This document shows, in pieces, positions 24,816 through 32,580 of a stretch of 32,698 bases of DNA (positions are counted from its first letter, which is position 1; the number at the start of each line of letters is the position of its first letter). Where the stretch lies: positions 1-32,698 of the forward strand of contig JAHIKV010000338.1 in NCBI GenBank assembly GCA_018897395.1, given 5' to 3'. The position numbers and the translations under genes are program-made. The DNA is from Planctomycetota bacterium. Its GTDB lineage: Bacteria; Planctomycetota; Planctomycetia; Pirellulales; Thermoguttaceae. Under the pieces are notes generated by a model. It had not been told where the DNA came from. It ran no database searches and saw only the letters and a list, made by a program, of their open reading frames with translations.

Positions 24816-25078
24816 AGTATACAGTGGCCTGGACTGTCGAGGCGGAAGAAGATCTGGCGGCCATTTGGGTCGATGCCGTTGATCGGAACGTAATTGCCCG
24901 GGCGGCGGAGTCCTTGGATCGTGAACTGGCCCAAAACCCGGCCGCCGTGGGTGAATCGCGGCCGAATTCTCAACGAATCGCTTATTGTCTGCCCCTTGGA
25001 ATCCAATTCGAGATTTTCGAGGATGACCGCCTCGTAAGAGTTCTTGCTGTGTGGCTGTGTCGGCATCTCAAAACGTAG
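24812..25078 (+). CDS. ParE/RelE-type toxin
   Basis: 88 residues with the ParE/RelE pattern: YTVAWTVEAEEDLAAIWVDA at the N-terminus, ARAAESLDRELAQNPAAVGESR in the middle, and IQFEIFEDDRLVRVLAVWLCR in the C-terminal strands. The GTG start overlaps the antitoxin stop (GTGA). RelE-type toxins cleave mRNA on the ribosome and ParE-type toxins poison gyrase; which applies cannot be told here. The luxC-like gene starts 18 bp later, so the toxin pair's promoter may also drive luxC. Confidence 0.75.
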   Translation: MKYTVAWTVEAEEDLAAIWVDAVDRNVIARAAESLDRELAQNPAAVGESRPNSQRIAYCLPLGIQFEIFEDDRLVRVLAVWLCRHLKT

Positions 25079-25096
25079 ACTCGCTTTTTTAGGAAC

Positions 25097-26368
25097 GTGA
25101 TCTTACAGCGAGTTACTCCCGACGGAATAAAACCGGCAGGCGACGACTTCGCTCCGATCGTCGAGTCGCTCGGCAGGCAACGCGAGCGGATCGCCCGCGT
25201 GCCGGTGGACCGGCTGCTGGCGCTGCTGGACGACTTTGCCGGCCGGCTGTTGCGCGACCCGCGCACCGCCGGCTTGGAAGGCGCGATGTTTCTCGGCGCT
25301 TGGCTACGCCGCGGCAATCTTCAGCAAATGTTGGAGTTGAACCTGGGCGGAAACCTGGGCGCGATGGACGGTTTCGTGCCACAGGGACGCAACTACCTGG
25401 CCGCCAAACCGCACGGACTGGTTTCGATGTGGATGGCCGGCAACGTGGCAACCCTGCCGATGTTTTCGCTCATCCCGGCGCTGCTGGCCAAGAACGTTTG
25501 TCTGGTGAAACTCGCCTTGCCAGAGGCCAACGGCATGGACCGGCTGCTGGCCGTTCTGGCCGAGTCCGTAGCGAAAGGCATCAGCGGCGCGGAATTGCTC
25601 GAAGCCGCGACCGTCGTCTGGTTCGATTACCGCAACCGGAAGCTGAATGAGCAAATGTCGCTGGCGGCCGACGCCAAGCTCATCTGGGGCGGAGCAGAGG
25701 CCGTCCGGGCAATCTCGATGCTGCCACGCCGCGAACACTGTGTGGAGATCGTTTTTGGACCAAAATATTCGATCGGCGTTATCGGAAGCAAGCAATTGGA
25801 TAGCGAAGACGGATTGGAGGCGGCCGTGGACGGATTCGTCCGCGACGTGGCCATCTTCGATCAGCGGGCTTGCTCCGCGCCGCAGACGATCTTCGTCGAA
25901 CACAACCGGCGCCGTTCGCTCGGCGAAGTGGGCGAGTCGTTCGCCCGGCGTCTGGCGCGACTGCCGCCGAAACCCGATCTGGACGCCTACACCACGGGGC
26001 GAATACTGCAAGTCCGCGCCGAATGGGCAATGGACGAGTCGAAGGACGTGATCGCCTCCGATGACGGCGCCAACTGGACGGTCTGCATGGACCGCGAGCC
26101 GTCGCTGAAGGAAGCCGTCCAGTCGCGGACCATCTTCCTCAGCGAGGTCGAATCGTGGCGGCAGATCGTGCCGCTGCTGGGTCCGAAGGTGCAAACCGTC
26201 GGCCTCGCACTGGGCGACCTCGACGAATCGCTGGCCTTCGCCGAGGCCGCCACCGAAGCCGGCGTGGCACGCTGCGTGCGCCCCGGCATCATGAACAACT
26301 ACGAGTCACCCTGGGACGGAAAGCTGTTGGTCGGGGAGCTCGTCCGCTGGGTAACGCTGAAACCGTAG
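25097..26368 (+). CDS. LuxC-like acyl-CoA/acyl-protein reductase
   Basis: 423 residues, an aldehyde-dehydrogenase-fold reductase. The catalytic cysteine is visible at about residue 259 in IFDQRACSAPQTIFVE, and other LuxC blocks are PKGISW-like GLVSMWMAGNVATLPMFSLI (the nucleotide-site region), VWFDYRNRKLNEQMSLAADAKLIWGG and GVARCVRPGIMNNYESPWDG. It reduces an enzyme-bound acyl group to the aldehyde using NADPH. With the LuxE-like, AMP-ligase and ACP genes it completes a reductase set, but no luciferase (luxAB) is present. The GTG start has AGGA only two bases away, so the exact start is uncertain. Confidence 0.85.
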   Translation: MILQRVTPDGIKPAGDDFAPIVESLGRQRERIARVPVDRLLALLDDFAGRLLRDPRTAGLEGAMFLGAWLRRGNLQQMLELNLGGNLGAMDGFVPQGRNYLAAKPHGLVSMWMAGNVATLPMFSLIPALLAKNVCLVKLALPEANGMDRLLAVLAESVAKGISGAELLEAATVVWFDYRNRKLNEQMSLAADAKLIWGGAEAVRAISMLPRREHCVEIVFGPKYSIGVIGSKQLDSEDGLEAAVDGFVRDVAIFDQRACSAPQTIFVEHNRRRSLGEVGESFARRLARLPPKPDLDAYTTGRILQVRAEWAMDESKDVIASDDGANWTVCMDREPSLKEAVQSRTIFLSEVESWRQIVPLLGPKVQTVGLALGDLDESLAFAEAATEAGVARCVRPGIMNNYESPWDGKLLVGELVRWVTLKP

Positions 26369-26507
26369 CGCCGAAATCACGCGGCGATAATCGTCTTGCC
26401 CCATTCGGCCGGAATGGGTAAGATAGGCCCCCAGTTATCTTCTTTCGGTTGGGATAATCCGCGTACGGGAGGTGGATAAACTCGCCACTGCTGGGGAACG
26501 GACTCCC

Positions 26508-27575
26508 ATGGACACAATTCTAGTAACCGGCGGGGCCGGGTTCATCGGCGGTTGTTTCGTCCGGCAATGCATCGCCGAACGGGCGTGCCGCGTGGTCAAT
26601 TTCGACAAGCTGACCTACGCGGGCAACCTCGATTCGCTTCGGTCGGTCGCCTCTAGTCCGCGATACGCCTTCGTCGAGGGCGACATCGCCGATCGTGAGG
26701 CCGTCGAGCGCGTAGTCGCCGAGTTCGAGCCGACGGCGATCGTCCACTTCGCGGCCGAGTCGCACGTGGACCGTTCGATCGAAGGGCCGGCCGAGTTCGT
26801 GCGGACGAACGTGCAGGGTACGTTCCAGTTGCTCGACTCCGCACGGCAGTACGTTGCCCGAATATCGACCCGACGGCGGGCCGATTTCCGCTTCCTGCAC
26901 GTCTCGACGGACGAGGTTTACGGCTCCCTGGGACCGACGGGGCTATTTACCGAAACCAGCCCCTACGATCCCAGCTCGCCCTATTCGGCTTCGAAGGCGG
27001 CGGCCGATCATCTCGCCCGGGCGTATTTCCGCACCTTCGGCCTGCCCTTGCTGGTGACGAATTGCTCGAACAATTACGGCCCCTACCAGTTCCCCGAAAA
27101 GCTGATTCCCCTGGTGATTCTGAACGCCTTGGAGGGGAAGCCGTTGCCGGTCTACGGCGACGGGCAGAACGTGCGCGACTGGCTGTACGTCGAGGACCAC
27201 TGTCGGGCGTTGTGGCGGGTGCTGACGGCCGGCCGCCCCGGCGAAACGTACAACATCGGCGGCAACTGCGAGCGGAAGAACCTCGACGTGGTGGAGATCA
27301 TCTGCCGCACGGTCGATGAGCTTCGGCCCGGTTTGCCTCATGCCCCATGCTGTTCGTTGATCGCGTTCGTCCCCGACCGGCCGGGCCACGACCGACGCTA
27401 CGCCATCGACGCCGGCAAGATCCGTCGCGAATTGGGATGGCAGCCCGAACACGACTTCGCCTCGGGCATCCGCCGGACCGTCAAGTGGTATCTCGACAAT
27501 CCGCAATGGGTCTCGCGGGTAGCCAGCGGGGCCTATCGTCGCGAACGGTTGGGACTGCTGCGCGAGGTCACCTGA
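26508..27575 (+). CDS. rfbB: dTDP-glucose 4,6-dehydratase
   Basis: 355 residues. ILVTGGAGFIGGCFVRQ (NAD Rossmann motif) lies at residues 4-20. STDEVYGSLGPTG contains the Thr/Asp/Glu catalytic set, YSASKAAADHLARAY the Y-x3-K pair, and NCSNNYGPYQFPEKLIPLVILNAL plus VYGDGQNVRDWLYVEDHCRAL are typical RmlB blocks. It dehydrates dTDP-glucose to dTDP-4-keto-6-deoxyglucose. A GTG at 26472 is an in-frame longer start, but ATG 26508 gives the usual N-terminus. Its partner gene rfbA follows after a repeat-filled gap of about 150 bp. No rfbC or rfbD is seen in this window. Confidence 0.92.
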   Translation: MDTILVTGGAGFIGGCFVRQCIAERACRVVNFDKLTYAGNLDSLRSVASSPRYAFVEGDIADREAVERVVAEFEPTAIVHFAAESHVDRSIEGPAEFVRTNVQGTFQLLDSARQYVARISTRRRADFRFLHVSTDEVYGSLGPTGLFTETSPYDPSSPYSASKAAADHLARAYFRTFGLPLLVTNCSNNYGPYQFPEKLIPLVILNALEGKPLPVYGDGQNVRDWLYVEDHCRALWRVLTAGRPGETYNIGGNCERKNLDVVEIICRTVDELRPGLPHAPCCSLIAFVPDRPGHDRRYAIDAGKIRRELGWQPEHDFASGIRRTVKWYLDNPQWVSRVASGAYRRERLGLLREVT

Positions 27576-27581
27576 CAGATT

Positions 27582-27665
27582 ATTTAGCCCGCCGTGAATA
27601 CACGGCGGGGCGAAGTGGTTGCCGGCGATTCGTTGTGCCCCGGGTGTGTTCACCCGGGGCTAAAT
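27582..27665. repeat. Palindromic repeat doublet, copy 1
   Basis: Two hairpins face each other inside terminal inverted repeats: ATTTAGCCC at 27582-27590 and GGGCTAAAT at 27657-27665. The inner hairpins are CCGCCGTG-aata-CACGGCGG and CCCCGGGTG-tgtt-CACCCGGGG. The same plan recurs at 31782-31882. It is REP/MITE-like; no coding content. Confidence 0.8.
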
Positions 27666-27728
27666 ACTCATGTTTCGCCACAAGTTCGACGACCGCCGGT
27701 CGCGGCTATGTAACGGGAGCAACGGGCC

Positions 27729-28610
27729 ATGCAACAAACGAACGTCTTTTCCAAGGGGATCATCCTGGCCGGCGGATCGGGGACGCGGCTCTATCCGATC
27801 ACCCGCGCGGTTAGCAAGCAGTTGTTGCCCGTCTACGACAAGCCGATGATCTATTATCCGCTCTCGGCGCTGATGTTGGCCGGCATCAGGGACATTCTCC
27901 TGATCTCCACGCCGCAAGACATCGGCGCATACCAACGGCTTCTGGAGGACGGCGGCGGCCTGGGCATCTCGATCTCTTACGCCGTCCAACCGGAGCCGAA
28001 GGGGCTTGCCCAGGCGTTCATCATCGGCCGGCGGTTCGTCGGAGACGACCACGTGGCCCTGATCCTCGGCGACAATATCTTCTACGGACATGGTTTCCAG
28101 GCAAACCTGGATCGCGCGACAGCGCGGACGACCGGCGCCACGAACTTCGTCTACCGGGTGAAAGACCCCGAGCGGTACGGCGTGGTGGAGCTGGACGCCG
28201 AGGGCAAGGCCGTCTCGATCGAGGAGAAGCCGCAAAATCCCCGTTCCAACCTGGCCGTAACCGGTCTCTACTTCTACGACAACCAGGTCGTGGACATCGC
28301 CGCCGATCTGAAGCCCTCGGCGCGGGGCGAGTTGGAAATCACCGACGTGAACCGCCGCTACATGGAGCAGGGCCGGCTATTGATCGAACAACTGGGGCGC
28401 GGCTTCGCCTGGCTAGACACCGGCACCGAGACGTCGCTGCTCCAGGCGGCCGATTTCGTCCGCACGATCGAGGACCGCCAGGGGCTGAAAATCGCTTGCC
28501 TCGAGGAAGTGGCGTTCCGCAAGGGATTCATCGACGCCGCCCAGCTTGAGGCCCTGGCCAAGGGTTACAACAACCGCTACGGCCAATACCTGCTGGGATT
28601 GTTGGACTAA
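27729..28610 (+). CDS. rfbA: Glucose-1-phosphate thymidylyltransferase
   Basis: 293 residues. ILAGGSGTRLYPIT near the start is the nucleotidyltransferase signature, followed by KQLLPVYDKPMIYYPLSALMLAGI, ALILGDNIFYG, YGVVELDAEGKAVSIEEKP and GFAWLDTGTETSLLQAADFV. It makes dTDP-glucose from dTTP and glucose-1-phosphate, feeding RfbB upstream. It is full length. It ends 4 bp before the stop of a convergent minus-strand gene. Confidence 0.95.
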   Translation: MQQTNVFSKGIILAGGSGTRLYPITRAVSKQLLPVYDKPMIYYPLSALMLAGIRDILLISTPQDIGAYQRLLEDGGGLGISISYAVQPEPKGLAQAFIIGRRFVGDDHVALILGDNIFYGHGFQANLDRATARTTGATNFVYRVKDPERYGVVELDAEGKAVSIEEKPQNPRSNLAVTGLYFYDNQVVDIAADLKPSARGELEITDVNRRYMEQGRLLIEQLGRGFAWLDTGTETSLLQAADFVRTIEDRQGLKIACLEEVAFRKGFIDAAQLEALAKGYNNRYGQYLLGLLD

Positions 28611-28613
28611 TCG

Positions 28614-29003
28614 CTACCGGACGTAATACGCGCCGGCCTGCCCTACTCCGTTCCAGCGGTCGGGGAAGTAGCCGGGGTTCGCCGTCCAGCGCGGCGAGTA
28701 ATCGCCGTTGTACGGATCGGCGCTGGCGCGAGGCCGGACATTCGAGAAACCGAACCACCTCATCGATTCGAGCCGCCGGGTCCGCTGCCACGCCCGATAC
28801 TCCGCTCTGGCGCGGACCAACATCTTCGGATTATTGTATTGCTGCATTGCCTGGTCGTAGAACCACATTTCCGGCGTGGCTTTCAGTTCGCCGGGCGAGA
28901 CGACGGTGTTTAGCCCCAGGCCGGCATCCAGTGGCTTCAGGGCTTGCGCCACCCCGCTGGTCAGAAACAGTGGCAAGGCCAATAAGATCGCAAGCCGCTT
29001 CAT
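28614..29003 (-). CDS. Small secreted protein of unknown function
   Basis: About 129 residues. MKRLAILLALPLFLTSGVAQA is a clear Sec signal peptide with an A-x-A cleavage site. The mature part is rich in aromatic residues (MWFYDQAMQQYNNPKMLVRARAEYRAWQ; RWFGFSNVRPRASADPYNGDYSPRW; GYFPDRWNGVGQAG). I do not recognise a named family. A G-rich stretch (GGGGGGGACCC on the coding strand) precedes the ATG at 29003; the frame is open 14 codons further upstream, but that part is not signal-like. The 3' ends of this gene and rfbA converge closely. Confidence 0.75.
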   Translation of the reverse strand: MKRLAILLALPLFLTSGVAQALKPLDAGLGLNTVVSPGELKATPEMWFYDQAMQQYNNPKMLVRARAEYRAWQRTRRLESMRWFGFSNVRPRASADPYNGDYSPRWTANPGYFPDRWNGVGQAGAYYVR

Positions 29004-29558
29004 GGGTCCCCCCCTTTGTGTGTACGTTAGATATTGTTTCGACACGAGCCGTTATAGAAGACTTTCGGCCTGCGGCGGCGGTGGTGTTTAGGCGGGTTCT
29101 GATGATTTTCCGACTCGAGGCCCCAATCGGCGGTCGAATCTCGGCACCATGAGGGTTGTTAGCACTACAACGCCATGTTCTTGCGAGAAACCGTTGCAAC
29201 ATACAAGGGATTCAATACTTACGGCAATTCCATTGTGTTTTGTTTAGCCGGCGTACAACATTGCGTTGTAGTATTAGTAGCCCGGCAATTTCTAAGGCTC
29301 GATTCCCGGAGGGGGGACATTTTGCGCATTCAACCCAGGTTCCGCCAAGTAGCCGACTTGCACTCTTGTAAGAGGCAACGGCTGGCAGAGATATTCCCGC
29401 GGGTTGGCGAAAAAAACTTGCCGACGGGGAATTTTTTATGGTTTCTTTGTTCGACGTATGGAATAATTGCCCAGTGGTTGGTATCTTACTGTTCGGCGGG
29501 AGGGTTTCCTGCCACGTACGCCCGACCACCTAAGATATTCTTTAGGAAAGGTGAACCC
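29004..29558. other. Intergenic region between two divergent secreted-protein genes
   Basis: About 555 bp, AT-richer than its surroundings. It should hold the promoters of the minus-strand secreted-protein gene and the plus-strand lipoprotein gene. I see no convincing -35/-10 pair. The frame of the lipoprotein stays open back to 29175, but that upstream part has no family features. Confidence 0.5.
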
Positions 29559-29789
29559 ATGAAGAAGTTAATGGCTTTTGTGATGATTGTGAGCATCGGA
29601 ATGTTCTGCTCGCTCGGTTGCACCAAGCAACCGCCGCCGCAGCAACCGCCTCAACCGCCGGTTCCGGTGGAGAGCGACACCCCCGATCAGCCGCCAGCGG
29701 ATACGCCTGCTGAGCCAGGCGACACGCCGGCCGCGGAAATGCCCGCCGAGCCGGCCCCCGAGAAGCCCGGGGATATGCCCGCCGAGTAA
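29559..29789 (+). CDS. Small Pro/Glu-rich putative lipoprotein
   Basis: 76 residues: MKKLMAFVMIVSIGMFCSLG followed by Cys-Thr-Lys, a signal peptide with a lipobox-like S-L-G-C (the -3 residue is Ser, not the preferred Leu), then a tail made almost only of Pro, Glu, Ala, Asp and Gln in PAEPGDTPAAEMPAE-like units. AGGAAAGGTG lies just before the ATG, which decides the start; the longer frame upstream to 29175 has no support. Such tails are disordered and may reach through the periplasm. Function unknown. Confidence 0.75.
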   Translation: MKKLMAFVMIVSIGMFCSLGCTKQPPPQQPPQPPVPVESDTPDQPPADTPAEPGDTPAAEMPAEPAPEKPGDMPAE

Positions 29790-29870
29790 GGCGGCGCGTG
29801 AAGTCGTTTCATCAATGAAGCCATCTTGATTGGCGCCTGAAAGCGGGGGTGCCGGAGATTGCGACATTAG

Positions 29871-29905
29871 AGAGGAAGGGTTGCCCGAGCGGCGGCCCTT
29901 CCTCT
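29871..29905 (+). terminator. Rho-independent terminator after the lipoprotein gene
   Basis: AGAGGAAGGG (29871-29880) pairs perfectly with CCCTTCCTCT (29896-29905) around a 15-base loop, followed by TGCGTTTTCTT. The stem starts 82 bp after the lipoprotein stop and precedes the symporter promoter. Confidence 0.75.
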
Positions 29906-29932
29906 TGCGTTTTCTTGGGCGTTGCCCGTCCG

Positions 29933-29961
29933 TGTACAGGCGCCGAACGCCCTGATATAGT
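29933..29961 (+). promoter_or_regulatory. Possible promoter of the symporter gene
   Basis: TGTACA (29933-29938), 17 bases, then TATAGT (29956-29961), 39 bp before the ATG. The -10 box fits the sigma-70 consensus well, the -35 box only moderately. Confidence 0.4.
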
Positions 29962-29999
29962 AGGGGGTTTGAAAACCACGCCCAAAAAGTTTCCAAGCC

Positions 30000-31745
30000 A
30001 TGTCGCTGCAAATCTCCTGGTTTGATCTGTCGTTGGTATTCGTTTACCTGATAGTCGTGGTGGCGATTGGGTGCTGCGCGGGAAGCGTGCGTCGCCGCGG
30101 CGGAGAGGGAGGACACTATTTCCTGGCGGGCAACACGCTCGGCTGGCCGGTGATCGGGCTGGCGATGTTCGCCGCAAATATCTCTACGGTCCACTTGGTA
30201 AGCTTCGCCGAGACGGCATACAAATACGGCTTGGTTTTCGGCAACTTCGAGTGGATGGCCGGCTTCGTGCTGATCTTGCTATCGCTTTTCTTCGCGCCGC
30301 TCTATCTCCGCTCGCGGGTGCCGACGCTGCCCGACTTTCTTGAGCGACGATACAACCGCCATTGCCGTGACTGGCTGACGGTCGTCTCGATTTTCTCGGC
30401 CTTGGTGATTCACATCGGCGTGGCGCTCTACACGGCGGCCCTGGTGCTCCGCGGGGTGCTGGGCATCGATCCGTCGGCGACGATCCTCGGCATCGACGCC
30501 ATGATGTTCTTCATCATCGTGCTCGGCGTTCTGACGGGAATCTACACGATGATCGGCGGGCTGCTGGCCGTGGTGTGGACCGAGAGCATCCAGACGGTGC
30601 TTCTGCTGATCGGGGCGGTGTGCGTCACCGCCGTCGGCTATTACTACGTGGGCGGCTGGTCGGAGATGGCTCAAACACTGGCCGGTTCCCCCCACCCGCT
30701 CGCCGAGGCGGCCGATCCGAAACACTGTTGCAACTGGTCGACGGCGAACTTCCTGACGATCCTCCGCGGCGCGGGCGATCCGAGCAAGCAGCCCTGGTAC
30801 GGGATTCTGCTGGGCTATCCGGTGATCGGCATCTGGTACTGGTGCTGCGATCAGACGATCGTGCAGCGGGTGTTGGCGGCGCGCGACGAGAAGCAGGCCC
30901 GGCTCGGCCCATTGTTTTGCGCGTTTCTCAAGATCCTACCGGTGTTCGTGTTCGTGCTTCCCGGCGTGATGTGCGTGGCGATGGTGCAGCAAGGCTCGCC
31001 GGTCTTCGGGGGCAACGCGCCTAAGTCCGCGGCCGACGCCTACTCTTTCATGCTGACGCACATGCTCCCCTGGGGGCTGAAGGGACTGGTTATCGCGGCC
31101 ATGCTGGCGGCGGCGATGCAGACCTGTTCGGCCGCCTTGAACTCCACGGCCACCTTGTTCGCCTACGACGTGGTGAAACGCTATCGGCCCCGAACCAGCG
31201 ACCATGGCCTGGTGGTCGTCGGAAAGATCGCGACCATCGTCGGCACAATTCTGGCGATCGTCTCGTCGCCGATCTTCGGACAGAAGGACACGGTCTTCCA
31301 GGCGCTGACGGACCTGATCTGCTACGTCGCGCCGCCGATCACGGCGGTGTTTCTCTTCGGCGTGTTCTGGAAGCGGGCGACCGGCAAGGCGGCCTATCTG
31401 GCGATGGTCCTCGGCGGCGCGGTCGGCATCGGCGTCTTCTTGCTGGAGTTGTTCCAGACGCACACCGGATGGCCCCGCGTCGTCGAGTGGCACTCGAATT
31501 GCACGGGATTGACGCTCAATTCGATGATCGCCTCGTTCTACATTTTCGTGCTCTGCGGCGCGATCATCGTCGCCGCGTCGCTGTTGTTCCCCGAGCCGCT
31601 CAAGCAAGAGGCCCGCCCGCTGATCTGGGAGGATTGGCGCGAGCCGTTGCGCGGCGAGGCGGGCGGTCGGGGCCTGGGCAACTACCGCGTGCTATCGGCC
31701 GTCGTGTTCGCCGCCTTCGTGACGCTGTACATACTGTTTCGGTAG
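30000..31745 (+). CDS. Sodium:solute symporter (SSS family)
   Basis: 581 residues with about 13-14 hydrophobic segments. SSS family marks are YFLAGNTLGWPVIGLAMFAANIS (first helices), PDFLERRYNR, TGIYTMIGGLLAVVWTESIQTVLL, WYWCCDQTIVQRVLAARD, and AAAMQTCSAALNSTATLFAYDVVKRY (the conserved SALNS region). It should couple Na+ entry to uptake of a sugar or related small solute across the inner membrane. No ribosome binding site is obvious before ATG 30000. A terminator and a separate promoter upstream suggest it is independent of the polysaccharide operon. Confidence 0.9.
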   Translation: MSLQISWFDLSLVFVYLIVVVAIGCCAGSVRRRGGEGGHYFLAGNTLGWPVIGLAMFAANISTVHLVSFAETAYKYGLVFGNFEWMAGFVLILLSLFFAPLYLRSRVPTLPDFLERRYNRHCRDWLTVVSIFSALVIHIGVALYTAALVLRGVLGIDPSATILGIDAMMFFIIVLGVLTGIYTMIGGLLAVVWTESIQTVLLLIGAVCVTAVGYYYVGGWSEMAQTLAGSPHPLAEAADPKHCCNWSTANFLTILRGAGDPSKQPWYGILLGYPVIGIWYWCCDQTIVQRVLAARDEKQARLGPLFCAFLKILPVFVFVLPGVMCVAMVQQGSPVFGGNAPKSAADAYSFMLTHMLPWGLKGLVIAAMLAAAMQTCSAALNSTATLFAYDVVKRYRPRTSDHGLVVVGKIATIVGTILAIVSSPIFGQKDTVFQALTDLICYVAPPITAVFLFGVFWKRATGKAAYLAMVLGGAVGIGVFLLELFQTHTGWPRVVEWHSNCTGLTLNSMIASFYIFVLCGAIIVAASLLFPEPLKQEARPLIWEDWREPLRGEAGGRGLGNYRVLSAVVFAAFVTLYILFR

Positions 31746-31781
31746 AACGTTCGGCAATGCGTCGTTAATCCGACACGCTTC

Positions 31782-31882
31782 ATTTAGCCCCCGGTGAATA
31801 CACCGGGGGCAAGCGGGTAAAACCACCGAGGCCGCGTGACACCCGAGTTCAACGTTGCCCCCCGTGTATTCACGGGCTAAAT
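31782..31882. repeat. Palindromic repeat doublet, copy 2
   Basis: ATTTAGCCC at 31782-31790 and GGGCTAAAT at 31874-31882 bound the element. Inner hairpins: GCCCCCGGTG-aata-CACCGGGGGC and CCCGTG-tatt-CACGGG. It shares ends and plan with 27582-27665, but has a different middle. Confidence 0.8.
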
Positions 31883-31891
31883 GTGTACCCT

Positions 31892-31916
31892 CGTTCCCAC
31901 GCTCCGCGTGGGAACG
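31892..31916. repeat. Short dispersed palindrome
   Basis: Perfect 11-bp arms, CGTTCCCACGC and GCGTGGGAACG, around TCC. This motif is familiar as a dispersed repeat in many bacteria. It lies 9 bp after the repeat doublet. Confidence 0.8.
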
Positions 31917-32359
31917 CACTGCCCGGTACGCTCCGCGTCCGCCGCGAAATATCATGGGAATCGGTCGCGACGGGCGGGTTTTCCGCCCCTTTCAAGCCTC
32001 CGCAGACCACGAAAAGGCGTTTTTGCACCCGCCATAGCCCCTTGCAAAAAAGTCCTAAAATCCCGGCGGCCAGAAAACAGCCTTTTTTTAGGTGTTTTCG
32101 GCTGGTAGAATGACCTCGTCGCACACACCCCATCGGTGGCACGGTTGCGAAAGGCTTCGCGCTTCGTCTCCACAAGCCGAAGGGGGAAAACGGGTTAAGG
32201 TTGATTTTCCGGCGTGAATTTCATGGGGAAAAATTCCCGATTTCGCCAACTAATTCTTGCGTCGATTCGCCGAGGATCGAAGATGTTCTCGAACCGCTTG
32301 AAACACGGGCTATTCATTTCGCAACGCAACTGCGCTATAGTCGTAAGCACAGTTTAGCG

Positions 32360-32399
32360 CCAGGTTGATCAACCTGATGCATCAGGTTAATCAACCTGG
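32360..32399. repeat. 40-bp near-perfect palindrome
   Basis: The left half CCAGGTTGATCAACCTGATG is the reverse complement of the right half except at one base pair, centred on ATGCAT (32377-32382). The half contains a smaller palindrome, AGGTTGATCAACCT. Could be a protein-binding site or a cruciform-forming repeat. Confidence 0.85.
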
Positions 32400-32504
32400 G
32401 GGCGCGGGGTTAAATTGGCCCCTAAAGCGCCGGTTGAGCGCTGAAAAGCCGGTTTTCGATGTTTTGTTGAAAGTGAGCGCAAAATTGTGTGCCACAGCAA
32501 TTCG

Positions 32505-32580
32505 TAGGATGCGTCCTCGACGCATCGCAAACAAGCAGGTCAGGCTTTCCATAATCTTGGTGCGTCGCGGACGCACCCTA
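32505..32580. repeat. MITE-like repeat with GATGCGTC/GACGCACC ends
   Basis: TAGGATGCGTC at the left and GACGCACCCTA at the right are imperfect inverted ends. Each end carries its own small hairpin (GATGCGTCctcGACGCATC; GGTGCGTCgcgGACGCACC). The arrangement is that of a REP doublet or a miniature element about 76 bp long. Confidence 0.7.

Larger units (their letters stand above)
31746..32580. other. Gene-free region rich in palindromic repeats
   Basis: I find no gene with family support here; the short open frames overlap repeats. The region holds a repeat doublet, a perfect 11-bp-arm hairpin, a stem-loop with arms TTTTTGCA (32020-32027) and TGCAAAAA (32043-32050), a 40-bp palindrome and a MITE-like repeat. 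Confidence 0.7.

Noticed and set aside
23381..26368. Bioluminescence (lux) operon
   Set aside because: Only LuxE- and LuxC-like genes occur; there is no luxA, luxB or luxD, and the context is polysaccharide synthesis.
29175..29558. Upstream extension of the lipoprotein gene
   Set aside because: The frame is open but lacks features, while ATG 29559 has a strong ribosome binding site and starts a signal peptide.
31855..32175. Several 60-100 codon open frames on both strands after the symporter
   Set aside because: They are composed of palindromic repeat sequence and have no family resemblance.
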